Origin: Humibacter albus DSM 18994
Lineage (GTDB): Bacteria; Actinomycetota; Actinomycetes; Actinomycetales; Microbacteriaceae
Assembly: GCF_000421825.1 (NCBI RefSeq)
Contig: NZ_ATXT01000013.1
Span: 310,001 to 374,000 of the forward strand
Length of the DNA stretch: 64,000 nt
Direction: 5' to 3'
In this document: positions 24,359-33,072 of the stretch, in pieces
How the letters are laid out: each line of letters begins with the position of its first letter
How positions within the stretch are numbered: the first letter of the stretch is position 1
The notes under the pieces: model-generated
The model's database searches: none
What the model was told of the DNA's origin: nothing
What the model saw: the letters and a program-made list of their open reading frames with translations, nothing else
Made by a program: the position numbers and the translations under genes

Positions 24359-25555
24359 GTGCCGAAGCGACGCGACCACGGCCAAGGCGGCCTCTACGAG
24401 CTAAAAGGCCGCGGATTGTGGCGCGGAGTCGTCGACAACGGCTACACGTCTGACGGGCGCCGCCGGCAGGTCTACGTGCATGCCAAGACGCGTGAGGAAT
24501 GCGTCCAGAAGCTGCGCCGGCTGATGCACGAGGTCGAGCAGAACGGCAGCCCGCTCGATCACCACACCCGGGTCGCCGACCTTGCCGAGTCCTGGCTTGC
24601 CGACGCGGCAGGGCGGCTGAAGCCGAAGACCATGCAGGGTTACCGCTCCCAAGTGTCCACGAACATCGTGCCGGTCCTCGGCAAACGAGTTGTCGCAGAC
24701 CTGAAGCCATCGGACGTGCGACGCCTACACACCGCCATCTTCGCGCGCGGAATCGGACCCGCCACCGTCGCCGCGGCCCACCGCACCCTCTCCGCGATGC
24801 TCGGTTTCGCCGTCGACGAGGGCCTCATCTCCCGCAACATTGCGGAATCGGTCGACATCCCCAAGCAGGCGCCGGTCGATCGCGACTCGCTCACGCGTGC
24901 CGAAGCTCAGGCGCTACTGAGGCTCGGTGACGCGCGATGGACTTTGGCATTGCTCTCCGGTGCGCGCGACGGCGAACTGCGAGGACTACGGGTCCAGGAC
25001 CTCGATCTGGACGGAAAGAAGGCACACGTCTCCTGGACCCTCGTTGAAGCCACGTTCCGGCACGGATGCGAACCCTCGTGCGGCAGAAGGACCGCCGGCC
25101 GCTGCCCACAGCGGGAGCTCGATATCGCCTCGAACTTGGAAGTAGCCCCGCTGCAGGGACGCTGGGTGCTCGTCCGGCCGAAGGCTTACAAGCCGCGCAT
25201 CGCCCCACTCACAGACGAACTCGTCGCCATTCTGCGCAGGCGGATCACCGCGGGCGAGGGCCGCAATCCACATGCTCTGGTATGGCACCGGCCAGATGGG
25301 AGCCCACTGACAAATGCTGATATGAACGGAGCGCTGCGCGGTGCGCTCACCGCAGCGGGAATCGACCGGCCCGCCACCATGCACTGGCTTCGCCATACGT
25401 ACACCACCATGGCCGAGCATGCCGGGCTCGAGTGGGTGGTCTACGCGAACATCTCCGGTCACGCCTCGGAGGATGTCTCCCGGCGGTACACACACCAACT
25501 CGCGCAACAGGCGGCAGAAGGCGTGAACCGACTGAACGACTATCTGCAGGGCTAA
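24359..25555 (+). CDS. Tyrosine recombinase / integrase
   Basis: A 398-residue phage-type integrase. Residues 67-160 form the core-binding SAM-like domain. The catalytic residues are visible: Arg203 (SGARDGELRG), His341 and Arg344 (HWLRHT), His367 (SGHAS) and Tyr376 (RRYTHQ). An insert with three Cys residues (HGCEPSCGRRTAGRC, about 235-248) lies between the first Arg box and the C-terminal boxes and may bind a metal. The start is GTG 24359. Its position and orientation behind tRNA-Arg indicate site-specific insertion there. It is the first gene of the mobilizable element that runs to about 30.4 kb. Confidence 0.93.
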   Translation: MPKRRDHGQGGLYELKGRGLWRGVVDNGYTSDGRRRQVYVHAKTREECVQKLRRLMHEVEQNGSPLDHHTRVADLAESWLADAAGRLKPKTMQGYRSQVSTNIVPVLGKRVVADLKPSDVRRLHTAIFARGIGPATVAAAHRTLSAMLGFAVDEGLISRNIAESVDIPKQAPVDRDSLTRAEAQALLRLGDARWTLALLSGARDGELRGLRVQDLDLDGKKAHVSWTLVEATFRHGCEPSCGRRTAGRCPQRELDIASNLEVAPLQGRWVLVRPKAYKPRIAPLTDELVAILRRRITAGEGRNPHALVWHRPDGSPLTNADMNGALRGALTAAGIDRPATMHWLRHTYTTMAEHAGLEWVVYANISGHASEDVSRRYTHQLAQQAAEGVNRLNDYLQG

Positions 25556-25685
25556 CACGCCCGGTCTAGCGCGGTTCGCAGGAGCACGTCAGAAGCCCGC
25601 ACCCACCCTTCAGTCTCGCGTTGGTGCTCCGCGTCGCCGAGCTTGGTGAGATCACTTCGCCCAGGTCGCTTTCGCGGCCGTCCCG

Positions 25686-26624
25686 GTGGTTGCGATCAAG
25701 AGCGCACGGGGGAGGCGGAGTAAGCGGAGGTCTCGGTTGCTAAGCGGAGGCCGGCACGGCCGGAGTCTGCAAATGGTGATCGAAGCGAACGCAGTCGACG
25801 CCGCAGCTATGATCGGCCGCCGGTGCGGCCGTCGCATTTGCGTGGTGGAGCGGGGCCGGTACCCCTTAGAGCTGAAGCTTGACGAGGAGCGACGCGCCTG
25901 GTGGCGTGTGGCGACGTCGGTGCAGCGTGGGATCATTACGAATGTGGCCGTCTCCCTGCTCGATCGAGCGATCTACTCGTACTCCGATGTGGATCGCCTT
26001 GTTGGTCTGCATGCGGGTACCGCGAGGCGGTGGCTTGAGGGGTACGAACGTGCGGGCCGTTACTACGAACCGGTGTTGCGTGAGGAGTCGTCCGGTACGG
26101 AATCGGTGACGTGGGGCGAGATGGTCGAGGCGCGGCTTCTTGCCGAGTATCGCGACAAGCTGGTACCGGTGCAGCGTCTTCGTCCTGCGATTGTTCGGCT
26201 TCGTGACGAGTTCGGTCGTTATCCGCTTGCGCATGCGCGCCCTTTCCTGGATGTTGAGGGGCGCGAGTTGGTGCGTGCGCTGCAGGATGAGGCCGGTCTC
26301 GACCGTCCGCTGCGGTTCGTGGTTGTTCGCAATGGTCAAGTGATGCTCTCCGCCGCGGCACAGCGGTTCAAAGATGCTGTCGAGTACGACGGCGGTGTCG
26401 TTGCGCGCCTCATCCCCAGTATCCGGACTCGGGAAGTGGTGATGGATCCTGCGCACGCCTTCGGCCAGCCGGCGATCAGGAACGTGCGCACTGATGCGTT
26501 GGCCGAGGATTACCGTGCGGGGACCTCACGCGAAGAGCTTGCCGACCTCTATGACCTCAGTGTTGATCAGGTGGACGAGGCGATCCGGTTCGAGCTGATC
26601 GCCGGAAGCGGGCGCGCCGCCTGA
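25686..26624 (+). CDS. DUF433-type antitoxin-like DNA-binding protein
   Basis: The C-terminal part (DPAHAFGQPAIRNVRTDALAEDYRAGTSREELADLY) is a DUF433/VapB45-like domain. The middle has a MerR/HTH-like piece (YSYSDVDRLVGLHAGTARRWLEGYERAGRYYEPV), the arrangement of antitoxins paired with PIN-like toxins. The stop overlaps the next start (TGATG), and the neighbour is a PIN-like toxin. The open frame gives 312 residues, but the first 86 are basic and unlike the family. GTG 25944, giving about 226 residues, is therefore a likely true start. Confidence 0.72.
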   Translation: MVAIKSARGRRSKRRSRLLSGGRHGRSLQMVIEANAVDAAAMIGRRCGRRICVVERGRYPLELKLDEERRAWWRVATSVQRGIITNVAVSLLDRAIYSYSDVDRLVGLHAGTARRWLEGYERAGRYYEPVLREESSGTESVTWGEMVEARLLAEYRDKLVPVQRLRPAIVRLRDEFGRYPLAHARPFLDVEGRELVRALQDEAGLDRPLRFVVVRNGQVMLSAAAQRFKDAVEYDGGVVARLIPSIRTREVVMDPAHAFGQPAIRNVRTDALAEDYRAGTSREELADLYDLSVDQVDEAIRFELIAGSGRAA

Positions 26625-27046
26625 TGGCTCGCCTGTTCGAGCCGGTGTACTTCACCGACGAGAACACCCTGGGCCTTGGCAAGCTCCTTCGTCGTAGTGG
26701 CCGTGACGATGTGCTCTACCCCGGGCATGAGGACCTTCCCGAGGTTCCCCTCGGAACCGCGGATCTGGACTGGATGCCGATCGTTGGTGCTCGTCGCCTC
26801 ATCGTGATCACGCGTGACAAGCACATCCGCACCCGTCCGGCCGAATTCGCGGCGTACGTCGAATACGGAATCTGTTCCGTGTGGATAGGCGCGAAGCGGG
26901 ACCTGGGACCCCGAGAACAGCTCGAGCTGTTCCTCGCCCACGAAGCACGGTTGCGGCGCGAGGTCATCAAGTTGGGCCGGGGTCCTTGGGCGCTCGCGCT
27001 ATCCGGCACCGGTGTGCGCCCGTTGCGTCTCCGGTCTGGCCTCTAG
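26624..27046 (+). CDS. PIN-like toxin (VapC45-type)
   Basis: A 140-residue protein. VYFTDENTLGLGKLL and DLDWMPIVGARRLIVITRDKHIRTRPAE carry the Asp residues and the T-R-D-K-H segment of the VapC45/DUF5615-like PIN group, which are RNases acting on tRNA or other RNAs. It is coupled by overlap to the DUF433-type gene, the likely antitoxin. Toxin-antitoxin pairs of this kind help to maintain integrative elements. Toxicity itself cannot be judged from sequence. Confidence 0.72.
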   Translation: MARLFEPVYFTDENTLGLGKLLRRSGRDDVLYPGHEDLPEVPLGTADLDWMPIVGARRLIVITRDKHIRTRPAEFAAYVEYGICSVWIGAKRDLGPREQLELFLAHEARLRREVIKLGRGPWALALSGTGVRPLRLRSGL

Positions 27047-27240
27047 CTAATGACGGAGCAGACCTACCGCTGCGAGCTTGCTCGAGTCAGGCGTCCATCC
27101 TGTCCTGCCCGGGCCAACACCCGTGGATGCTGACTTAGGAGAACGCGAACGGTAGCCCCACGGCTTGTGCGTCAGAGTCAGCTCCAGCCAATCAGGCGGA
27201 GATGTAGCGATTTGTCTGGGCGCAGGAGGATTCTCGAGGT

Positions 27241-27645
27241 GTGTCCGATCTTTCACAGCGCCCAAGGCCACGTCCTGTTGGTTCATCCCAGTCGGCGGCG
27301 GTTGAGTTCTGTCGCGAGTGGATGGTCTATCTCGGGGAGGAGGACACGGTGGTCGCTGAGGGTGCAACAGCGGAAATCTGCGATCTCTACAGCTCCCGAT
27401 ACGTCGCGTTGGTCGAGAACCGGATCGGGAACATCGAAGTTCCGCTTGTACAGCGAGCGGTTATGCTCTCGGCGTCGGATGGTCGGCACAGCCTCGTATT
27501 CCACTCCGGGGGGTGTTTCCCTGACGCTGGAGAACTCGCCAACGCTCACGGGATTCCCTTGATTGCGTACGTTGCTCGGGCCGGCGACATTGAGCCGCGG
27601 AATCGGGTGGCGGTGCCGATCTGCCGTTCTTATCGCCTGCCTTAG
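27241..27645 (+). CDS. Small Mrr/restriction-endonuclease-like fold protein, probably degenerate
   Basis: A 134-residue protein whose pattern follows the Mrr-type endonuclease domain: AVEFCREWMVYLGEEDTVV, then a strand region YVALVENRIGNIEVPLVQRAV, then HSLVFHSGGCFPDAGELANA ahead of IPLI. The usual D...QxK catalytic triad is not clear: the strand that normally reads VQVK reads ALVENR. It may be an inactive nuclease or a DNA-binding remnant. GGAGGA lies 10 bases before GTG 27241. Its stop codon shares bases with the stop of the convergent relaxase gene (TTAG, 27642-27645). Confidence 0.5.
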   Translation: MSDLSQRPRPRPVGSSQSAAVEFCREWMVYLGEEDTVVAEGATAEICDLYSSRYVALVENRIGNIEVPLVQRAVMLSASDGRHSLVFHSGGCFPDAGELANAHGIPLIAYVARAGDIEPRNRVAVPICRSYRLP

Positions 27646-30371
27646 CGGCCCAGCCCTGCCGAAGCTATGACGGGTCCTGGTTGCCTGGTCGCAGCCGCGG
27701 CGGCCGCACGGTTCAGTTCTTCGCGGGCGGCGTCGCGGGAGGCTTGGATGGTGGGTTCGACATTGCCGCGTTGCATCATCTCTGTCAGCTCGGCTGCAGC
27801 GGCGCGCAGCGTTGGTGCGGTGAGGATGATGTTGTTGCTGAGCCGTCCGCGGGTCAATCCGACGTAGAGGCCGGCGGCGTCGACGCGGGGGCCAACGAGT
27901 GACCGGTCTGTGGTTTCGCCTTGTGCCCCGTAGACGGTGCTGGCGTATCCCAGGTGCATGTGGTGGGCGGCGTAATCGTGGCTGACTTTCCGGAACTGCG
28001 TCGAATCGTTCACGCTGGTCAACACGAGACCGTCGCCGGTGATCTGGTGGAGGATCCAGTTCTGCCGGTTCTCGACTCCTGAGCGGCCGTTGTTGCGACG
28101 GGTCTGAACGATGTCGCCTTCCAGCAGTGTCTGGCCGGCCTGCCCGAGAGCAACCCGCTGGGTGGAGAGGGCGCCGGTTTGGATTCGTCGGGCTTGGATC
28201 GACTCGCTGACGGCCTGGGCCTCGCTGTGGGTCGCGGTGATGAGGGAGATCGTTTCTCGCCGGTTCGTCGCATCGAACCACGCATCAGTCATCGCCGATT
28301 CGACCGCGGTCGTGTTGTTGGCCAGCTGGACGTGTCCGGTCTCGATGAGTCGCGTTGCCAGGCTGTGTCGATCCTCGACCGTCTCAGCACGCCTCAGCTC
28401 GAGCGTGAACCGACCCCACTCCGGATCCTTGAACCGATGGACATCCGCCAGCTCGACAATTTCTGAACTGCTGCCTCGAATAAGATCCAAAGCTCCGGAG
28501 TGCCCAACGGGGAGCGCCTGGTTGGGATCACCGACGGCGGCGAGTCCCGCTCCGGTTTCGAGGGCGAGTTGAACGAGCGCGTTAGCGGCGTCGAGATCGA
28601 GCATGCCGGCCTCGTCGACCACGATCCGGTCGCCCGACTGCAACGGCTCACCGTCAACTCCCTCGAACGGTCGCTGCGTTGTGGGATCGACCTCGCCGAT
28701 GTGGAGACGTGACCACACGATGCGCCCGCTTGCATCTTCACTCCACCTCCACCCGTATGCGTGCAGAAGCTGGTGGAGGGAGGACGAATCGCTGCCGATC
28801 TCGCGGCCGGCGACGGTGGCGGCCTTCTTCGTCGGCGCGACGACGATCATTCGATGGTTCTGCATCTTCAGTGCTGCCGCGGCCATCTTCAGCATCGTCG
28901 TCTTCCCCGTACCGGCCGCACCGATGACCGTCACAAGCCTCGCCGTCCCCGCAATCACGCCTGCACCCATCACCTGCCCGTTGTCCAACCTGCGGCCTGG
29001 ATCAACTGCCGCGGCGATCTTTACGATCGCCGCATCCGGCACGCGAACACCTCCCTCCGGGAGGAGTTCAAGTTTGTTGGCCAGCGAGTACTTCGCCACG
29101 ACGGTCTCGGTGGCCACGAGATGCTTCAGGTGATCAGGCACGACATCCTTCTCGAGGAGACGGACCGTATGCGCGGCCACAGCCTTGACCACCAGCTCGT
29201 CGACCAGCGACGTCAGGTCGTCGCGCTCGGTGACCAGTCCGGTGGCGGAGAGGGCACGGAGGATACCGGCGCGGACATCAAACACGGAGAACCGGCCACC
29301 CGTGCCCGTGGAGCGGCCATCCGCATCCACCACCGCCCGAGCGGCCACCAAGTCCAGGCCAATGTCCGCAAGGGTGACCGGGGTGACGGCCACCGCTGGT
29401 CGCGCGGTCACGCTCGGGTCGGCCGCGTGGATCTCGTTCCGAACGATGCCTGCCCAGTTGCCCTCATCGAGGTCGCGGGGCTTGTTCGGGCGCCCAGCGG
29501 CCCAGGCCCACCGGTCGATCTGGTTCAGTACATCCCGGGACGGTTCCTCACCGGGATGCTGACCCCGCCACCACTCCAGCCGCTTTGCCCGGTTGGTCTC
29601 GATCTGCGCGGACCGCTTCGACAACGGCCGCACCAAATGCGCCAGCTGCTGGATCTCCCCGTCCGCGTTGAGCGTGAACCCCTTGACGGCGAGGGCGTGG
29701 ATCCAGGCCGGGTCGGTGCGGGCGGCGAGGTCGCCTTCCGCGTTCACTACGTTCTGGAACCGCAGCGCCACCCTGGTGTCCAGGTTCGACCACCGACCGT
29801 CTCGGCCTTGGACTTTCACGTTCAGCCAGAGGTGGCGGTGCTTGTGCGGATCCAACGACCTGGACCGTTCATGCTTCAGCTCCACCACCTCAACCCGAGC
29901 CAGGCCCTCCCGGATCAGGCCGCCGGCACCCCTTCGTGCGTTGAGTTCGGTCTGCCAGAGGTGGATGATCCGGTCCCGTAACCGGTCCTGCAGATCCTCA
30001 TACGCTGCATTGAGCTCCGGATCCAGGAGCGCCGCAATGGAGAACGACTTCGGCGCATTCACCGTCGCATCAAGGACCAAGTCAGCAACCGGGGACTCGA
30101 GGTCACGGCCGCGCCGTTCCCCAGTGAGGGGGTCGATCCCGTCCACCCACGCGCGCAACTGCTTCCGGGTAAGGAGGTCGTCCCGGATAACGTTGTCTTC
30201 GCAGATGTACCGGGTCATCACCGCGTCCGCATAGTCCGCAGCAGCGATCACCCCGTCAGCATCCTTAGCGGTTAGGGTCGCGTCGCAGACACCGCCAAAG
30301 GCGTACGCGACCGCCTGCTTCACCCCCTGCGAAGCCTCGCCCCGCTTCCACCGTGCAATTCCACCCCTCAC
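27642..30371 (-). CDS. MobF/TrwC-type conjugative relaxase-helicase
   Basis: A 909-residue protein. The N-terminal relaxase domain has the metal-binding histidine cluster DPHKHRHLWLN and the phrase VVNAPKSFSIAAL-like (here VNAPKSFSIAALLDP) typical of MobF. A superfamily 1 helicase follows: Walker A GAAGTGKTT near residue 484, Walker B VVDEAGMLD, and a C-terminal YGAQGETTDRSLVG motif. It nicks the transfer origin and unwinds DNA for conjugation. It is somewhat shorter than usual MobF proteins (above 1,000 residues), and I do not see a coupling protein or type IV secretion genes, so the element looks mobilizable rather than self-transmissible. The start is GTG 30371. Confidence 0.87.
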   Translation of the reverse strand: MRGGIARWKRGEASQGVKQAVAYAFGGVCDATLTAKDADGVIAAADYADAVMTRYICEDNVIRDDLLTRKQLRAWVDGIDPLTGERRGRDLESPVADLVLDATVNAPKSFSIAALLDPELNAAYEDLQDRLRDRIIHLWQTELNARRGAGGLIREGLARVEVVELKHERSRSLDPHKHRHLWLNVKVQGRDGRWSNLDTRVALRFQNVVNAEGDLAARTDPAWIHALAVKGFTLNADGEIQQLAHLVRPLSKRSAQIETNRAKRLEWWRGQHPGEEPSRDVLNQIDRWAWAAGRPNKPRDLDEGNWAGIVRNEIHAADPSVTARPAVAVTPVTLADIGLDLVAARAVVDADGRSTGTGGRFSVFDVRAGILRALSATGLVTERDDLTSLVDELVVKAVAAHTVRLLEKDVVPDHLKHLVATETVVAKYSLANKLELLPEGGVRVPDAAIVKIAAAVDPGRRLDNGQVMGAGVIAGTARLVTVIGAAGTGKTTMLKMAAAALKMQNHRMIVVAPTKKAATVAGREIGSDSSSLHQLLHAYGWRWSEDASGRIVWSRLHIGEVDPTTQRPFEGVDGEPLQSGDRIVVDEAGMLDLDAANALVQLALETGAGLAAVGDPNQALPVGHSGALDLIRGSSSEIVELADVHRFKDPEWGRFTLELRRAETVEDRHSLATRLIETGHVQLANNTTAVESAMTDAWFDATNRRETISLITATHSEAQAVSESIQARRIQTGALSTQRVALGQAGQTLLEGDIVQTRRNNGRSGVENRQNWILHQITGDGLVLTSVNDSTQFRKVSHDYAAHHMHLGYASTVYGAQGETTDRSLVGPRVDAAGLYVGLTRGRLSNNIILTAPTLRAAAAELTEMMQRGNVEPTIQASRDAAREELNRAAAAAATRQPGPVIASAGLGR

Positions 30372-30735
30372 ACCTACTCTTCGCCGAGACCGGCGATTTT
30401 GGCGCGCACCTCACAGAAAGTGCCTGCGTGCATCAACGATTTCAACCTACGATTTGCGACCATCTGGCTCTCGGAACTGATTCATTGCATCAGGCCGTCT
30501 ACCCTTTCCGTCCTTCAGCTGTCCCTCGCCGTCTCCAGCTTGCTGCCGTTCCCAACTGTCTTCGTCCCGGCGAAGGCTTCATGTGGCCACGCTCGACTCG
30601 CTGGCTGTGACAGCTGGGTCGCATGCGGGTGTGCCTAGTAGCCCCCGCCAGCGCTTGAAGTGAGTGATGTACGTGCGCGTGGTTTCGCCCCTGCTGATGT
30701 CCGCCGGTTCAACTTCCCGTTCTACGATTGCCCTC
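30372..30735. other. Non-coding stretch upstream of pdxS; element boundary
   Basis: This 364-base region has no open frame that I can support and lower GC than its surroundings in places. The right end of the integrated element should lie here or nearby. I looked for a second copy of the tRNA-Arg 3' end (TTCGAATCCCTCATGGCGCA) and did not find one. TACGAT at 30723-30728 is a possible -10 box only 7 bases before the pdxS ATG, so pdxS may have a leaderless mRNA; no ribosome binding site is visible. Confidence 0.5.
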
Positions 30736-31638
30736 ATGACCAACGCTTCTGTCTCTGGTGAGTTTGGGTCCACCCGCGTCAAGCGCGGACTGGCGGAGAT
30801 GCTCAAGGGCGGCGTCATCATGGACGTCGTCACGCCGGAGCAGGCGCGCATCGCCGAGGACGCGGGCGCTGTCGCCGTGATGGCTCTCGAGCGCGTGCCC
30901 GCAGATATCCGCGCCCAGGGCGGCGTGGCACGCATGAGCAATCCGGACCTGATCGAGGCGATCATCGCCGAGGTGTCGATCCCTGTGATGGCCAAGGCCC
31001 GCATAGGGCACTTCGTCGAGGCTCAGGTGCTCCAGGCGCTGGACGTCGACTACATCGACGAGTCCGAGGTCCTCTCGCCCGCTGATTACGTGAATCACAT
31101 CGACAAGTGGGGCTTCACGGTTCCGTTCGTCTGCGGAGCCACGAACCTGGGCGAGGCCCTTCGACGCATCAACGAGGGCGCGGCGATGATCCGGTCCAAG
31201 GGCGAGGCGGGCACGGGCGACGTCTCGGAGGCGACCAAGCACATCCGCAAGATCACTGGCGAGATCAACGCCCTCAAGTCGATGACGAAGGACGAGCTGT
31301 ACGTGGCGGCGAAGGAGCTCCAGGCCCCGTACGACCTGGTCGCGGAGATCGCCGAGACCGGCAAGCTCCCGGTGGTGCTGTTCACCGCGGGCGGCGTCGC
31401 CACCCCGGCGGATGCTGCGATGATGATGCAGCTGGGCGCCGACGGCGTCTTCGTCGGCTCCGGCATCTTCAAGTCAGGTGACCCGGCGAAGCGCGCGGCC
31501 GCCATCGTCAAGGCAACCACGTTCTACGATGATCCGTCGATCATCGCCGACGCATCGCGTGGCCTGGGCGAGGCGATGGTCGGGATCAACGTCGGCGACC
31601 TCCCAGCACCGCACCGGCTCGCCGAGCGCGGCTGGTGA
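30736..31638 (+). CDS. pdxS: Pyridoxal 5'-phosphate synthase, PdxS subunit
   Basis: A 300-residue (beta/alpha)8 barrel that forms PLP from ribose 5-phosphate, glyceraldehyde 3-phosphate and ammonia. The sequence follows the family closely: [30 protein letters not shown], with the catalytic Lys in that loop and another Lys near [15 protein letters not shown], and a conserved C-terminal [11 protein letters not shown]. The ATG 30736 start gives the usual length; the frame upstream is open but unlike the family. pdxT overlaps its end by 4 bases. Ammonia is channelled from PdxT within the 12+12 complex. Confidence 0.97.
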   Translation: MTNASVSGEFGSTRVKRGLAEMLKGGVIMDVVTPEQARIAEDAGAVAVMALERVPADIRAQGGVARMSNPDLIEAIIAEVSIPVMAKARIGHFVEAQVLQALDVDYIDESEVLSPADYVNHIDKWGFTVPFVCGATNLGEALRRINEGAAMIRSKGEAGTGDVSEATKHIRKITGEINALKSMTKDELYVAAKELQAPYDLVAEIAETGKLPVVLFTAGGVATPADAAMMMQLGADGVFVGSGIFKSGDPAKRAAAIVKATTFYDDPSIIADASRGLGEAMVGINVGDLPAPHRLAERGW

Positions 31639-32324
31639 CGCTTCGCGAGGACTCGGCGTTCACGTCGGCGTCTGCCGTCCGCGTCGGCGTGCTCGCCCTC
31701 CAGGGCGACTTCAGGGAGCATGCCCGCGTGCTGGCATCCCTCGGCGCCGGCGTCGCCCTGGTGCGCAGGCCGGAGGACCTCGAGCGCATCGACGGCCTGG
31801 TGATCCCCGGCGGCGAGTCGAGCGTGATGGACAAGCTGGCTCGCGAGTTCGGGCTCTTCGAGCCGCTTCGGCAGGGGATCGCGGAGGGGATGCCCGTGTT
31901 CGGCACGTGTGCCGGCCTGATCATGCTGGCCGATCGCATCCTCGATGGCATCGTCGGCCAGCAGACGCTCGGCGGGCTCGACATCACCGTGCGGCGGAAC
32001 GCGTTCGGCTCGCAGAACCAGTCGTTCGAGACCGATCTGCAGATCCCAGCGCTCGGAAACGAGCCGGTGCACGCCGCCTTCATCAGAGGCCCGGTGGTCG
32101 AGTCGGTCTGCGAACGGGTGACGCCGCTGGCGACGCTGGAGGACGGACGTGTGGTCGCCGTCGAGCAGGGTGCCCTCATCGCCACGAGCTTCCACCCCGA
32201 GCTCACCGGCGAGCACCGGTTCCACGAGTACTTCCTCGCCAAGGTGCGCGCCGGCATGAGTCGCACGGTTCGAACGGGAGTAGCCGGGACCTTGGAGAGA
32301 GCGGCACAAGATCCGCCGGTATGA
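31635..32324 (+). CDS. pdxT: Pyridoxal 5'-phosphate synthase glutaminase subunit PdxT
   Basis: A 229-residue class I glutaminase. [17 protein letters not shown] opens the domain, followed by the oxyanion motif GGESSVM, the nucleophile Cys in GTCAGLIML, and the His/Glu pair in [10 protein letters not shown]. It supplies ammonia to PdxS. The start is GTG 31635, overlapping the pdxS stop as GTGA, with about 14 extra residues before the conserved core. Confidence 0.96.
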   Translation: MTLREDSAFTSASAVRVGVLALQGDFREHARVLASLGAGVALVRRPEDLERIDGLVIPGGESSVMDKLAREFGLFEPLRQGIAEGMPVFGTCAGLIMLADRILDGIVGQQTLGGLDITVRRNAFGSQNQSFETDLQIPALGNEPVHAAFIRGPVVESVCERVTPLATLEDGRVVAVEQGALIATSFHPELTGEHRFHEYFLAKVRAGMSRTVRTGVAGTLERAAQDPPV

Positions 32325-32361
32325 TGCTGGCGTACCTCGACGACTTCAGGGATCCGGACAC

Positions 32362-32835
32362 ATGCATCTGACTCGACGCGCACACCGAATCGTGCTCACG
32401 TCGAAGCGCGCCCGTCTGGCGATCGTGAGCCTTTTCGCTATGTTCGCCCTTGCCCTCTGCATGTTCGCCATGTCGACGGTGAGCGAGCATCAGCCGTCGG
32501 CCTCGTCTCATCCGGTGGCCGCGGCGGCTCAGCAGCCCGTCTCTGTCAGCAGGTCCGCGCATGATGCAGGTTCGGCCTCCCCGAGCATGGGCAGCGTCGA
32601 AAGCAGCCGTACCAGCCCGTCACCTCAATGTGACTCCGCCTGTGATTCACACACCGCTTTCACGGCCGCAGATTGCGCTCTGGTAGTCGTTCTCTTCGGG
32701 TTTGCGCTGCTCGCCTTCGGTGGTGGGCCTCTCCTTGGCATGATGTCCCGGCTGCGAGCGATGCTTTGCGCGGTGGGCACGTTACGGTCACTCAGCCCGC
32801 CTTCTCTGGTATCCCTTTCGATTAGCCGAACCTGA
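32362..32835 (+). CDS. Small membrane protein, DUF6153-like, near metal island start
   Basis: A 157-residue protein with one N-terminal transmembrane segment (RLAIVSLFAMFALALCMFAM), a Ser/Ala/His-rich loop containing CDSACDSH, and a second hydrophobic stretch (ALVVVLFGFALLAFGGG). This two-helix layout with His and Cys between is shared with the protein at 39476 and with DUF6153 proteins found in actinobacterial copper loci. The function is unknown; a periplasmic metal-binding role is only an inference. It is the first gene after pdxT and may mark the left part of the island. Confidence 0.6.
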   Translation: MHLTRRAHRIVLTSKRARLAIVSLFAMFALALCMFAMSTVSEHQPSASSHPVAAAAQQPVSVSRSAHDAGSASPSMGSVESSRTSPSPQCDSACDSHTAFTAADCALVVVLFGFALLAFGGGPLLGMMSRLRAMLCAVGTLRSLSPPSLVSLSISRT

Positions 32836-33072
32836 TCTCCTGGTCATAGACCAGCGCCTCGGGAACGCGTCTTCGCGTCCCTTTGTATGGCGCTGCCGTG
32901 CCCGTTTGGGTGGCGGATCCGCGTAGCTCGACATTTCGTGTCGAACGCCTCCGACGGCACTCTCCTCGCACGTCGGTCGACGGATTCACCGTAACCATCG
33001 ACCACAGATCACAGCACCGCAGACATGTCGTTGTTGACATGCCTGCGAAAGGTTCGGAGCTCCAACACCAAC

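Noticed and set aside
30372-30660. attR copy of the tRNA-Arg end
   Set aside because: I searched for TTCGAATCCCTCATGGCGCA-like sequence and found no match, so I do not report an attachment site here.
32310-32340. GGTAT...GTACC pair upstream of 32362 as a CsoR site
   Set aside because: The half sites point the wrong way (GGTA-N-TACC) and the spacing differs from the three good sites.
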